From Polaribacter sp. MED152 (GTDB lineage: Bacteria; Bacteroidota; Bacteroidia; Flavobacteriales; Flavobacteriaceae), in NCBI RefSeq assembly GCF_000152945.2, contig NC_020830.1, positions 558,001 to 622,000 of the forward strand: a DNA stretch of 64,000 nucleotides, read 5' to 3'. The translations under genes were made by a program, and so were the position numbers. The notes under the pieces are model-generated. The model was not told the origin of the DNA. It saw only the letters and a program-made list of their open reading frames with translations, and did not search any database. How positions within the stretch are numbered: the stretch's first letter is position 1; every line of letters begins with the position of its first letter. Of the stretch, positions 1-9,250 are shown one piece after another.

Positions 1-112
1 TACTATAGAAGGATTGAATGAAATGGAACATAAAGGTTTAAGCTCTTCATTAATTCAAGGTATGGTTGCATCTTTCAATAAAATTAACAATATTAAAAAA
101 GAACAAATATGA
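1..112 (+). CDS. proC: Pyrroline-5-carboxylate reductase, C-terminal end only
   Basis: Only the last 36 codons are in the window (frame beginning at base 2). They contain TIEGLNEMEHKGLSSSLIQG, which resembles the C-terminus of ProC, where a PGGTT motif is followed by this alpha-helical segment. ProC reduces pyrroline-5-carboxylate to proline with NAD(P)H. The stop TGA overlaps the argD start (ATGA), so the two are translationally coupled. A proC inside the arginine operon is common in Flavobacteriia (established knowledge) and fits what follows. The identification rests on a short tail; ArgC is the alternative but its C-terminus looks different. Confidence 0.7.
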   Translation, partial: TIEGLNEMEHKGLSSSLIQGMVASFNKINNIKKEQI

Positions 113-1233
113 GTTTATTTAATGTTTACCCTTTGTTCGATATTACCCCAGTAAAAGCAAAAGATGTTTTTGTATACGATGAGAATAATACTCAATATTT
201 AGATTTGTATGGTGGTCATGCAGTAATATCAATTGGGCATTCGCATCCTAAATATGTAGCTGCAATTTCTGATCAAGTTTCAAAAATGGGATTTTATAGT
301 AACTCTATTCAGAATCCTCTACAGTCTAATTTGGCAAAGAAAATAGTTTCACTTTCTGGCTGTAAAGATTACACGTTATTTTTATGTAATTCAGGTGCAG
401 AAGCCAACGAAAATGCTTTAAAATTAGCTTCATTTCACAATCAGAAACATAAAGTTATTGCCTTTAAAAATGGTTTTCATGGTAGAACATCTGCTGCAGT
501 TGCAGCTACAGATAATCAAAAAATTATTGCGCCTTTAAATGCACAACAAGAAGTAGAAATTTTAGAGTTGGGCGATTTAAAAGGTTTAGAAACTGCATTA
601 AGAAAGAACGATGTTTGTGCTGTAATCATTGAATTTATTCAGGGTGTTGGTGGTTTAGACCAAAGTACAGCTGAATTTTATGAAGGTGCAGACGCTCTAT
701 GCAAAAAATACAATACCTGTTTTATAGCAGATGAAGTGCAATCTGGTTTTGGTAGATCTGGAGATTTCTTCGCTTTCCAAAAATTTAAAGTTACTCCTGA
801 TATTATTTCAATTGCAAAAGGAATGGGTAATGGATTTCCTATTGGCGGAATTCTAATTCACCTAAATATAAAAGCATCTTTTGGTTTATTAGGTACAACC
901 TTTGGTGGAAATCACCTAGCCTCTGTTGCCTGCACAACTGTTTTAGAAGTGATAGAGGAAGAAAAGTTGATGGAAAATGTAAAGATGATTTCAAAATACT
1001 TTGTTGAGAAAGCCAAAAGCATTCCTGAAATTAAAAATATAAAAGGCCGTGGTTTAATGTTAGGTTTAGAGTTCGATGCACCTATTGCAGACTTAAGAAA
1101 AAGACTAATATTCAATCAACATGTTTTTACAGGGAGTGCAAAGAATCCTAATTTGTTAAGAATTCTTCCTCCTTTAACACTAAAAAAAGAACATGTAGAT
1201 GCATTTTTTGATGCTTTAAAATCTGAGTTATAA
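109..1233 (+). CDS. argD: Acetylornithine (or succinylornithine) aminotransferase
   Basis: Class-III PLP-dependent aminotransferase that converts acylated glutamate semialdehyde to acylated ornithine with glutamate as amino donor, in the cytoplasm. The 374 residues are close to the usual length. Visible motifs are NSGAEANENALK (94-105) for phosphate binding, FHGRT (123-127), DEVQSGFGR (209-217) and SIAKGMGNGFP (234-244), with K237 the expected Schiff-base lysine. It starts inside the upstream proC stop codon and its stop shares one base with the next ATG (TAATG), so it is part of a tight arginine operon. Which acyl group is used cannot be read from this gene; see the transcarbamylase downstream. 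Confidence 0.95.
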   Translation: MSLFNVYPLFDITPVKAKDVFVYDENNTQYLDLYGGHAVISIGHSHPKYVAAISDQVSKMGFYSNSIQNPLQSNLAKKIVSLSGCKDYTLFLCNSGAEANENALKLASFHNQKHKVIAFKNGFHGRTSAAVAATDNQKIIAPLNAQQEVEILELGDLKGLETALRKNDVCAVIIEFIQGVGGLDQSTAEFYEGADALCKKYNTCFIADEVQSGFGRSGDFFAFQKFKVTPDIISIAKGMGNGFPIGGILIHLNIKASFGLLGTTFGGNHLASVACTTVLEVIEEEKLMENVKMISKYFVEKAKSIPEIKNIKGRGLMLGLEFDAPIADLRKRLIFNQHVFTGSAKNPNLLRILPPLTLKKEHVDAFFDALKSEL

Positions 1234-2171
1234 TGAAAAAGTACACTTCTATAAATGATATTTCAGATATCAATGATTGGATAGCTGAAGCCAAAGAATT
1301 AAAAGCAAATCCGCTTCAAAATATCGAAATTGGTAAAAATAAAACCTTAGGATTATTATTTTTTAATTCGAGTTTAAGAACTAGACTCAGCACTCAAAAA
1401 GCTGCATTAAATTTAGGTATGGAGCCTATAGTGATGAATGTTTCTGGTGATGCTTGGGGCATTGAATTTGAAGATGGTACAGTTATGAATGGTTCTACAG
1501 CTGAGCACATAAAAGAGGCTGCTGCTGTTGTTTCTCAATATTGTGATGTAATTGCTGTAAGAGCTTTTCCAAGTTTAACAGACAAACAAAAAGATGAATC
1601 TGAACAAGTTTTAAGCGCATTTGTAAAACATGCTTCAGTGCCTATTATAAGTATGGAAAGCGCTACAGGTCATCCTTTACAAGGCTTAACAGATGCAATA
1701 ACCATATCTGAAAATTGCAAGAAGAAAAAGGTAAAAGTGGTTTTAAGTTGGGCACCTCATATAAAACCTTTGCCACATGCAGTAGCGAATAGTTTTACAC
1801 AAGCTATGCAAAAAATGGATGTTGAATTTGTTATTGCAAATCCTAAAGGATATAATCTTAACAAAGAAATTACAAAGGACACACCTATTTATCACAATCA
1901 AGAAGAAGCTTTTAAAAATGCTGATTTTGTTTACGCTAAAAATTGGAGTTCTTATGAATCTTATGGAGAAATTTTAGATGTTGATGATAATTGGACCATC
2001 ACCAAAGACAAAATTGGTGATGCAAAATTTATGCACTGCTTACCTGTAAGAAGAAACGTAGTAGTAGAAGATGCTGTTTTAGATTCCGATAATTCTTTAG
2101 TTATAAAACAGGCAAACAATAGAACCTATGCAGCACAATTGGTGCTGAAAAAAATATTAGAGAATGTCTAG
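1233..2171 (+). CDS. argF': N-acyl-L-ornithine carbamoyltransferase (succinyl- or acetylornithine type)
   Basis: Transcarbamylase that carbamoylates an N-acylated ornithine. Conserved elements: FFNSSLRTR (43-51) for carbamoyl phosphate, HPLQ (147-150) and HCLPVRR (268-274). The overall sequence follows the acylornithine subgroup, not ordinary ornithine transcarbamylase: the HCLPVRRN ending and the absence of an SMG loop. In this subgroup the Bacteroides succinylornithine enzyme is known for Pro90 and the Xanthomonas acetylornithine enzyme for Glu92, just before an EH pair. Here the aligned residue is Ala90 (STAEH), so substrate is undecided. It overlaps argB by 8 bases. From the sequence I am sure of the family and unsure of the acyl group. 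Confidence 0.92.
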   Translation: MKKYTSINDISDINDWIAEAKELKANPLQNIEIGKNKTLGLLFFNSSLRTRLSTQKAALNLGMEPIVMNVSGDAWGIEFEDGTVMNGSTAEHIKEAAAVVSQYCDVIAVRAFPSLTDKQKDESEQVLSAFVKHASVPIISMESATGHPLQGLTDAITISENCKKKKVKVVLSWAPHIKPLPHAVANSFTQAMQKMDVEFVIANPKGYNLNKEITKDTPIYHNQEEAFKNADFVYAKNWSSYESYGEILDVDDNWTITKDKIGDAKFMHCLPVRRNVVVEDAVLDSDNSLVIKQANNRTYAAQLVLKKILENV

Positions 2172-2946
2172 AACTAAATTATCCATAATTAAAATTGGTG
2201 GAAATATAATTGAAGATGAACAAGCTTTAAATACTTTCCTTTCCATATTTTCAAATATAGAAGGTAAAAAAATATTGGTTCATGGAGGAGGAAAACGTGC
2301 AACACACATTGCCTCAAAATTAGGCATTGCCTCTAAAATGATTGATGGTAGAAGAATTACTGATGCAGAGACTTTAGAAGTTATAACTATGGTTTATGGC
2401 GGTTTAGTAAACAAAAATATAGTTGCTAAATTGCAAGCGCTTCAAGAGGATGCAATTGGTTTAACTGGTGCAGACATTAATAGTATTCAGTCTGATAAAA
2501 GACCTGTTAAAGAAATTGATTACGGATTTGTAGGTGATGTAAAACAAATCGCATCAAACTCCATAAATAAATTACTTCAAGCTGACTTTACACCTGTTTT
2601 TTGTGCTATAACACATGATGGAAAAGGACAATTATTAAACACAAATGCTGATACCATTGCAAGTACAATTGCAGCAGGTATGAGTGCAATCTATGAAACA
2701 TCCATTTATTATTGTTTTGAATTAAATGGCGTTTTAAAAGATTTTAATGATAAAGAATCTGTAATTAAAAACATAGATTATAATTCTTATAAAGACTTGC
2801 TTCAAAAAGGTGTCATTTCAGATGGCATGATTCCGAAATTAGACAATTGTTTTGATGCCCTAAAAAACGGAGTTACAAAAGTTCATATTGGTAATGCATC
2901 AATGTTAACGAAGGAAAACAATAATTATACAACCATAACCTTATAA
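2164..2946 (+). CDS. argB: Acetylglutamate kinase family protein
   Basis: Amino-acid kinase fold enzyme that phosphorylates N-acylglutamate, the second step of arginine synthesis. K10 in IKIGG (9-13) and GGGK (41-44) form the ATP/phosphate site; DGRRITDAET (61-70) is the substrate loop typical of ArgB. The 260 residues match the family. There is no long N-terminal helix of the arginine-inhibited hexameric type, so feedback inhibition cannot be assumed. It starts within the 3' end of argF' and shares one base with argE (TAATG). In Bacteroidota the natural substrate may be succinyl- or acetylglutamate. Confidence 0.93.
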   Translation: MSRTKLSIIKIGGNIIEDEQALNTFLSIFSNIEGKKILVHGGGKRATHIASKLGIASKMIDGRRITDAETLEVITMVYGGLVNKNIVAKLQALQEDAIGLTGADINSIQSDKRPVKEIDYGFVGDVKQIASNSINKLLQADFTPVFCAITHDGKGQLLNTNADTIASTIAAGMSAIYETSIYYCFELNGVLKDFNDKESVIKNIDYNSYKDLLQKGVISDGMIPKLDNCFDALKNGVTKVHIGNASMLTKENNNYTTITL

Positions 2947-4022
2947 TGATAACTATAGATAAATTAACGGAAAAAGCAATTTCACTTTTAAAAAGTTTAA
3001 TTGAAACGCAATCTTTTTCATCCGAAGAAGAACAAACTGCAGCATTAATTGAAGCTTGGTTTCAAGAGTTTAATATTCCTTTTAATAGAACCAAAAACAA
3101 TGTTTGGGCTACAAATAAACATTTTACAAAAGGCAAACCAACATTACTATTAAATTCTCATCACGATACTGTAAAACCGAATTCTGCTTACACTAATGAT
3201 CCTTTTAAAGCCATTGTAGAAGGAGATAAATTATATGGCTTAGGCTCTAATGATGCAGGTGGTTGTTTGGTTTCGTTAATTGCAACATTTACCATTTTTT
3301 ACGCCAATGAAAATTTAAATTATAACTTGGTTATGGTAGCTTCTGCAGAAGAAGAAAGTTCAGGCCCTAATGGATTAAATAGCATGTTATCCATTATTCC
3401 TCACATAGACGTTGCCATTGTTGGTGAGCCAACCTTAATGAATTTAGCAGTTGCTGAAAAAGGTTTGGTAGTTTTTGATGCCAAAGTTGAGGGCACACCA
3501 AGTCATGCTGCACACCCAAATAATAACAATTCTATTTACAATACAATCGAAGTTTTACAGTGGTTCAAAGATTTTAAATTTAAAAAATCTTCTGAGGCTT
3601 TAGGTGATGTAAAAATGACTGTAACCCAAATAAACGCAGGTAAACAACATAATGTAGTTCCTGCTCACGTAGATTTGGTAGTAGATGTTCGTGTAAATGA
3701 TGCGTATTCAAATCAAGAAATTGCAACTATCTTAAAAGAGCAATCTCCTTGCTCAGAGATTGTTCCTAGAAGTTTACGACTAAACTCTTCTTCTATTTCT
3801 TCAAATCATGATTTGGTAAAAGCGGGTATTGCAATGGGTAGAGAAACCTATGGCTCTCCCACACTTTCAGATCAATCTGTGTTAACTTGCCAGTCTTTAA
3901 AATTAGGACCTGGAGATAGTACAAGATCTCATTCTGCAAACGAATTTATATACATTTCAGAAATTGAAGAAGGAATAAAAATTTATATAGAATTGCTTAA
4001 TAGAGTAATTCTAAAACAATAA
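2946..4022 (+). CDS. argE: M20-family deacylase of arginine synthesis (acylornithine/acylcitrulline deacylase)
   Basis: Zinc-dependent M20 amidohydrolase. Metal-site pattern: H72 and D74 in HHDTVKP, D103 in GSNDAGG, the E135-E136 pair in SAEEES, and a later GEP and HS motif near the C-terminus. Because the transcarbamylase upstream acts on acylated ornithine, the expected substrate is acylcitrulline, giving citrulline for argininosuccinate synthase (inference from pathway order). 358 residues, the normal length for a single-chain enzyme with a lid domain. It lies between argB (1-base overlap) and argH (10-base gap). Confidence 0.9.
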   Translation: MITIDKLTEKAISLLKSLIETQSFSSEEEQTAALIEAWFQEFNIPFNRTKNNVWATNKHFTKGKPTLLLNSHHDTVKPNSAYTNDPFKAIVEGDKLYGLGSNDAGGCLVSLIATFTIFYANENLNYNLVMVASAEEESSGPNGLNSMLSIIPHIDVAIVGEPTLMNLAVAEKGLVVFDAKVEGTPSHAAHPNNNNSIYNTIEVLQWFKDFKFKKSSEALGDVKMTVTQINAGKQHNVVPAHVDLVVDVRVNDAYSNQEIATILKEQSPCSEIVPRSLRLNSSSISSNHDLVKAGIAMGRETYGSPTLSDQSVLTCQSLKLGPGDSTRSHSANEFIYISEIEEGIKIYIELLNRVILKQ

Positions 4023-4032
4023 AATTAAAATT

Positions 4033-5310
4033 ATGAAACTTTGGGATAAAGGGTTTTCTATAGACAAACAAATAGAAAATTTTACAGTAGGTAATGATAG
4101 AGAAATTGATATGCATATTGCAAAATATGATGTTCAAGCTTCCATAGCACATGCAATAATGCTGGAATCTATTGGTATTATTACAGTTAATGAATTAGCT
4201 GACTTAAAAAAAGGCTTAAACGAATTAGCTACAGATATTGAAGAAGGAACATTTGTCATTGAACCTTCTTTTGAAGATGTTCACTCCAAAATTGAATGGG
4301 AATTAACCAATAAACTAGGTGAAGTTGGTAAAAAAATACACACAGCACGTTCTAGAAATGATCAAGTTTTAGTAGCATTACAATTATATTATAAAGAAAA
4401 TTTAGCTATTGTTAATGGTAAAGTAAAATCACTTTTTGATACATTGTTAGATCTTGCAGAAACACATAAAGATTCATTATTACCTGGCTATACACATTTA
4501 CAAGTGGCAATGCCATCTTCTTTTGGGTTATGGTTTTCTGCTTATGCTGAGTTATTAATTGACGATGTATATGTACTAAATACGGTTTCTAAAGTTGTAG
4601 ACCAAAACCCTTTAGGCTCTGCTGCAGGTTATGGAAGCTCCTTCCCTATTGATAGAGAATTAACCACCAAAGAATTAGAGTTTGCAACTTTAAAATATAA
4701 TGTAGTTGCAGCTCAGTTAAGTAGAGGTAAAAGTGAACGTTCAATTGCTGCTGCATTAGGAGGTTTATGTAATACATTAGCGCGTTTTTCTATGGATGTA
4801 TGTTTGTATATGAGCCAAAATTTTAATTTTATTTCTTTTCCTGATGAATTAACTACAGGAAGTAGCATTATGCCTCACAAGAAAAATCCTGATGTGTTTG
4901 AATTAATTCGTGGAAAATGTAATAAAATTCAAGCTTTACATTCAGAAATGTTATTAATAACAAACAATTTACCTACAGGATATCATAGAGATTTTCAACT
5001 ATTGAAAGAAAATATCATTGCTGCTTTTGAAGATGTAAAAGACATATTAGACATTTTTAATTACTCAATTCAACAAGTAATTGTAAAAGATATTGATTTA
5101 AATGATGAGAAATATCAATATTTATTTACGGTAGATTCTATTAATAATTTAGTGGTTGAGGGCATGTCATTTAGAGAAGCTTATCAAAAAATTGGTGGCC
5201 AAGTGCAAGAAGGAACATACAAACCAGATTTAGGCAAGCAACATACACATTTAGGTAGCATTCACAATTTAGGCTTAGATAAAATTAAGGCCAAATATCC
5301 TTTAAAATAG
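4033..5310 (+). CDS. argH: Argininosuccinate lyase
   Basis: Fumarase/aspartase-superfamily lyase that splits argininosuccinate into arginine and fumarate, the last step of the pathway. The superfamily signature GSSIMPHKKNPD is at 276-287 and supplies the catalytic serine. TARSRNDQV (104-112) and GYTHLQ (152-157) are further active-site segments typical of ArgH. The 425 residues are somewhat shorter than the 450-460 of many homologues, but no domain is visibly missing. It is the last gene of the operon. Its 3' end overlaps the convergent crtY by 9 bases with no hairpin between them, so transcripts may run into each other. Confidence 0.95.
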   Translation: MKLWDKGFSIDKQIENFTVGNDREIDMHIAKYDVQASIAHAIMLESIGIITVNELADLKKGLNELATDIEEGTFVIEPSFEDVHSKIEWELTNKLGEVGKKIHTARSRNDQVLVALQLYYKENLAIVNGKVKSLFDTLLDLAETHKDSLLPGYTHLQVAMPSSFGLWFSAYAELLIDDVYVLNTVSKVVDQNPLGSAAGYGSSFPIDRELTTKELEFATLKYNVVAAQLSRGKSERSIAAALGGLCNTLARFSMDVCLYMSQNFNFISFPDELTTGSSIMPHKKNPDVFELIRGKCNKIQALHSEMLLITNNLPTGYHRDFQLLKENIIAAFEDVKDILDIFNYSIQQVIVKDIDLNDEKYQYLFTVDSINNLVVEGMSFREAYQKIGGQVQEGTYKPDLGKQHTHLGSIHNLGLDKIKAKYPLK

Positions 5311-6453
5311 TCGCTTTAATAAAGCTTTAGAAAACAAAACAGTTGGCATTTTAGAGAATATTTTTAATTCTTCTGCAAAGTTTGTTTCCTCATCTAAGAA
5401 TTTAAAAATTAGTTGAGGAGATATACTTTTAAACATTTTAGAAAATATGACTGCTCCTAATTGGTTTTTCTGTGATAAAATATCCAACAAAAGTAAATCG
5501 TAAAACCAAAAACGATTGGTTTTATAAAATGTATTTAATGGCTTCTGTTGTTTTAAATGCTGTATTAAATTGGTTGTTTTCTTATCGATATTCTTAAAAG
5601 TAAAACCTGTACTAGCTTTACTCCAACCACCTGCAGTACCTATATGAATGATATTTTTGGAATTTGATTTCCAAAATTTAAACGATGTCATTGGTATAGA
5701 GCCTTGCTCCTTCTCTATAATTTCATAATCTGTAATATTTTTTTCTTGCAGATATTCTTTTATCGCGTCTGTGTAAGTTTCGTACTTTAAAAGATCTTTA
5801 GAAAATAAAGTATATTCAAAAAGCGCTTCATCTTTTGCATATGGCAATATATACATGAATCTCGTATTTCCTTTTTGCGGAATTGTAAAATCCATAAAAG
5901 TAGCTGACGAATCATCAAAAACAGGAGATTTTGTTTTTACAAAATAACCTACAAAATGTTGCTGTAAAACTGGATATTGCTCTTGTTTTTTATAAGCATC
6001 AGAAAATAAAATACTGTTAATTACATTTTGAGAACTGTAAGTACTCAATTCCGTAATTACTTTACCTAAATTGGTTTCTTGCTGTACTTGTTTAACAGAT
6101 TCTGTTTTGAACTCAATATTTTCATGCTTGGAAATTTCGACCCATATTTTATCATAGAAGTCGGTACTTCTAATCATTTTGTAATGATAAGGTTTAATTG
6201 ATAAAGTTTTAGCAATTCTATCGCCTTTGAATATGATTGACCCCCAAGAGTGGTTTAAGATTGCATCCCAATCACCTTTTTTGTTTTCCCAAAAACACCA
6301 AGTTCTATCATTTCCTGTTTTTTTTACTTTATCTAAAATTAAAATTTTCTTGTTATTAAAATAAGCATCCTTGCTCATCCTATAGGCCATCATTAAACCA
6401 GAGGCACCAGCACCAACAATGATATAATCGTAATTTTTTGTTGATGAGTTCAA
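5302..6453 (-). CDS. crtY: Lycopene beta-cyclase
   Basis: FAD/NAD-dependent cyclase that closes both ends of lycopene to beta-ionone rings. A Rossmann dinucleotide motif DYIIVGAGASGL is at 9-20, and an acidic FEYTLFS segment near the middle corresponds to the catalytic FLEET-like motif of CrtY/CrtL cyclases. Also seen: HIGTAGGWSKASTGFTF, a conserved stretch in bacterial CrtY. 383 residues is normal. It is the last gene of the minus-strand carotenoid operon, 36 bases after crtZ. With crtZ it would give zeaxanthin. Confidence 0.9.
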   Translation of the reverse strand: MNSSTKNYDYIIVGAGASGLMMAYRMSKDAYFNNKKILILDKVKKTGNDRTWCFWENKKGDWDAILNHSWGSIIFKGDRIAKTLSIKPYHYKMIRSTDFYDKIWVEISKHENIEFKTESVKQVQQETNLGKVITELSTYSSQNVINSILFSDAYKKQEQYPVLQQHFVGYFVKTKSPVFDDSSATFMDFTIPQKGNTRFMYILPYAKDEALFEYTLFSKDLLKYETYTDAIKEYLQEKNITDYEIIEKEQGSIPMTSFKFWKSNSKNIIHIGTAGGWSKASTGFTFKNIDKKTTNLIQHLKQQKPLNTFYKTNRFWFYDLLLLDILSQKNQLGAVIFSKMFKSISPQLIFKFLDEETNFAEELKIFSKMPTVLFSKALLKRLF

Positions 6454-6489
6454 AGTAAATAAAGTAAAATAAGATTTAAAAAAGCGGTA

Positions 6490-6933
6490 CTAGTTTTTAT
6501 ACTGTTTAAAGTATTTTAAAGGTACAAATAACATTCCAAAACATTGGCTATCTTCTTTGCCCATATTTTTATGATGGATTTTATGTGCTTTACGCAAACC
6601 CTTTAAGTACCAATTATTGGTGTTTTTAAACCATTTAAAACGTTGGTGAATTAGTACATCATGTACCAAAAAATAGGCGATTCCATAACATAATATACCT
6701 AAACCAACAAAAGTTAAATAATTGTAATTATCGTAACTACCAAAATAAAATAATGCCATGCTTGGTATTGCAAATATTACAAAAAAGGCGTCATTTTTCT
6801 CGAAACCATTGTATTTAGGCTGATGATGATCTTCATGCAAATACCATCCAAAACCGTGCATCACATATTTATGTGTACACCAAGTTATACATTCCATCAA
6901 CAAAAAAACACCCAACGTAACTAAAAGGAGCAT
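6490..6933 (-). CDS. crtZ: Beta-carotene hydroxylase (CrtZ type)
   Basis: Membrane di-iron hydroxylase of the fatty-acid-hydroxylase superfamily that adds 3-hydroxyls to beta-ionone rings. All histidine clusters are visible: HKYVMH (21-26), HEDHH (33-37), HDVLIH (91-96) and HKIHH (117-121). Hydrophobic segments at about 1-19, 50-65 and 73-92 anchor it in the inner membrane. 147 residues is typical of short bacterial CrtZ. It begins one base after the crtB stop, so translation is coupled. No crtW-type ketolase is in the window, so zeaxanthin is the predicted end product. Confidence 0.93.
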   Translation of the reverse strand: MLLLVTLGVFLLMECITWCTHKYVMHGFGWYLHEDHHQPKYNGFEKNDAFFVIFAIPSMALFYFGSYDNYNYLTFVGLGILCYGIAYFLVHDVLIHQRFKWFKNTNNWYLKGLRKAHKIHHKNMGKEDSQCFGMLFVPLKYFKQYKN

Positions 6934-6934
6934 A

Positions 6935-7777
6935 CTAAATAATGTTCAATTTGTATTTCACATAACTTCTAGCCAACAAATTTATTTTCATTGGGTCAGA
7001 AATCCTAATCCTTGTATCCATAATTTTTTCTGATGGTACAGCTTTTAGTTTCTTTAGTAATCTTCTGTAATATCTGTAAGCCATGTATACTCCGAATTTA
7101 GCTTCCACAGGTAATTTTAAAATTCCATGTGTATACGCATAATCGAAATCGGCTTCTATTTCATCTATAATAAGTTGTTTAGAAATGGCATTTAACTGCC
7201 CTAAATCTACATTAGGAAAGTAAGATCTATTTAACAATTCAAAATCATCCTTTAAATCACGTAAAAAGTTTACCTTCTGAAAAGCAGATCCTAAACGCAT
7301 TGCAGCATCTTTTAACTCATTGTATCTTTTTTCATCACCATCTACAAAGACCTTTAAGCACATTAAACCAACTACATCTGCAGATCCATAAATGTACTCA
7401 TCATACTCTGCTTTCGTTTCATACTGTGTTTTATGCAAGTCAGCTTTCATACTTTTCAAAAAAGCCTGAACCATTTCTTCTGGTATGTTATACCTGTTTA
7501 CAGTTTGTTGAAATGAATTTAAAATAGGATTTAAACTTATTCCTTGTTCTTTAGACATGTAATAATCACGTTCAAAATGAGCCATCAACTCTTCTTTATT
7601 GTAATCGTGAAATGTATCTACAATTTCATCTGCAAAACGAACAAAACCATAGATATTGTAAATGTCTGCTCTAATTTTTGGTGACAGCATATTCACAGCC
7701 AAAGAGAATGAAGTACTATAACTTTTTGTAACCAATTTGCTACAATCGTTAGAGACACTGTCAAATAATTCTTTCAT
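6935..7777 (-). CDS. crtB: Phytoene synthase
   Basis: Squalene/phytoene synthase family enzyme that joins two geranylgeranyl diphosphates to phytoene. Two Asp-rich magnesium-binding motifs are present: DEIVD (50-54) and RDLKDD (173-178). 280 residues, usual for Bacteroidota CrtB. The gene starts one base after the crtI stop and ends one base before crtZ begins, so it is co-translated with both. The substrate-forming GGPP synthase gene is not in the window. Confidence 0.95.
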   Translation of the reverse strand: MKELFDSVSNDCSKLVTKSYSTSFSLAVNMLSPKIRADIYNIYGFVRFADEIVDTFHDYNKEELMAHFERDYYMSKEQGISLNPILNSFQQTVNRYNIPEEMVQAFLKSMKADLHKTQYETKAEYDEYIYGSADVVGLMCLKVFVDGDEKRYNELKDAAMRLGSAFQKVNFLRDLKDDFELLNRSYFPNVDLGQLNAISKQLIIDEIEADFDYAYTHGILKLPVEAKFGVYMAYRYYRRLLKKLKAVPSEKIMDTRIRISDPMKINLLARSYVKYKLNII

Positions 7778-7778
7778 G

Positions 7779-9245
7779 TTACTTGTGATTTTTATTAATT
7801 AAATCTGATGCTATTTTACCTGATATTAATGCTGGAGGAACTCCTGGACCAGGAACTGTTAACTGACCAGTAAAATACAAATTACTTACTTTACTACTTT
7901 TTATTTTTGGTCTTAGAAAAGCAGTCTGCAACAGCGTATTTGCCATTCCATAAGCATTGCCTTTGTAAGAATTATATTCTTCTTCGAAGTCTTTTACACA
8001 AAAAGATCGTTTAAAGATAACACTTTTTCTAATGTCTTGATTTGTTAATTTTTCAAATCGGTTCATTATTTTCTCAAAATACGCTTCTCTCAACTCCTCT
8101 GTATCTTCAATTCCAGGTGCTAAAGGAATTAAAAAGAAACCTGCTTCTTTACCTTCTGGTGCAGATGTTTTGTCTGTCATCGAAGTAAAGTTGGCATAAA
8201 ACAAAGGTGCTGTAGGCCATTTAGGTTGATCATAAATTTCTTCTGCATGCTTGTCAAAATCGGTATCAAAGAATAATGTGTGATGACTCGCGTTTTTTAT
8301 TTTCTTATCAAAACCAACATAAAATAATAATGAAGATGGTGCAAAAGTTTTCTTAGCCCAATATTTTTCTGAATATTGTCTTAAATTGTCGTTCAACAAG
8401 GTTTCTGTATGATGATAATCTGCCCCACTTAAAACCAAATCAGTTTTAATTTCTTTTCCATTTACTAGTAAACCCTTAACAGCATTATTATCATCAGTAA
8501 TAATTTTTTCTACGTTTGCATCAACCTGAAAATGAACACCTAAAGAAGTTGCCAATGAAACCATTCCTTCAACCACTTTAAACATTCCTCCTCTTGGATG
8601 CCAAGTTCCAAGACCAAAATCTGCATAATTCATAAAATTATAGAAAGCTGGAGTATTACTTGGTTTTGCACCTAAAAATAATACTGGGAATTCTAAAATT
8701 TCAATAAGCTTTTCATTCTTTATATTCTTACGAACTTGTTTTCTGATTGTTGAAAAGAATTGAGTAACTCTTGCAATAGTGGTAGAATTTACCAGCTCTA
8801 AAGGAGAAATCCCTGGTTTGTAAACCAAATCTTTTATGGCAGTATCATAATTTGCCTTAGCTGAATCTAAAAATGACTTCAGATGCTTAGAACTGCCTTT
8901 TTCTACACTCTCAAACAATTCGTAAATTTCCTCTAATTTATCAGAAATCTTAATAGAATCGTTTTCTCCAAAGTAGACTTCATAACCAGGACTCAATTTA
9001 TCTAACGTATAATAGTCTGAGGGCTTCTTACCAAAATCTGCAAAAAATCGCTCAAAAACATCTGGCATCCAATACCAAGATGGTCCAAGATCGAAAGTAA
9101 AACCATCTTTTTTGAACTGCCTAGCTCTACCTCCAAGCGTATCGTTTTTTTCTAATACAGTAACATTATAACCTTCTTTTGATAAATAACAAGATGCTGC
9201 TAAAGAAGAAAAACCAGAACCAATTATATAGATATTCTTACCCAT
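7779..9245 (-). CDS. crtI: Phytoene desaturase
   Basis: FAD-dependent desaturase that turns colourless phytoene into lycopene in four steps. The N-terminal FAD-binding segment IYIIGSGFSSLAASCYL is at about 5-21, and the family C-terminal signature includes FTGQLTVPGPGVPPALISG. 488 residues is the standard CrtI length. It is the first crt gene. A -7 box and a perfect 19-bp palindrome lie within 25 bases of the ATG (see that entry), so the crt genes can be transcribed independently of the regulator gene upstream. Confidence 0.95.
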   Translation of the reverse strand: MGKNIYIIGSGFSSLAASCYLSKEGYNVTVLEKNDTLGGRARQFKKDGFTFDLGPSWYWMPDVFERFFADFGKKPSDYYTLDKLSPGYEVYFGENDSIKISDKLEEIYELFESVEKGSSKHLKSFLDSAKANYDTAIKDLVYKPGISPLELVNSTTIARVTQFFSTIRKQVRKNIKNEKLIEILEFPVLFLGAKPSNTPAFYNFMNYADFGLGTWHPRGGMFKVVEGMVSLATSLGVHFQVDANVEKIITDDNNAVKGLLVNGKEIKTDLVLSGADYHHTETLLNDNLRQYSEKYWAKKTFAPSSLLFYVGFDKKIKNASHHTLFFDTDFDKHAEEIYDQPKWPTAPLFYANFTSMTDKTSAPEGKEAGFFLIPLAPGIEDTEELREAYFEKIMNRFEKLTNQDIRKSVIFKRSFCVKDFEEEYNSYKGNAYGMANTLLQTAFLRPKIKSSKVSNLYFTGQLTVPGPGVPPALISGKIASDLINKNHK

Positions 9246-9250
9246 GGAAA

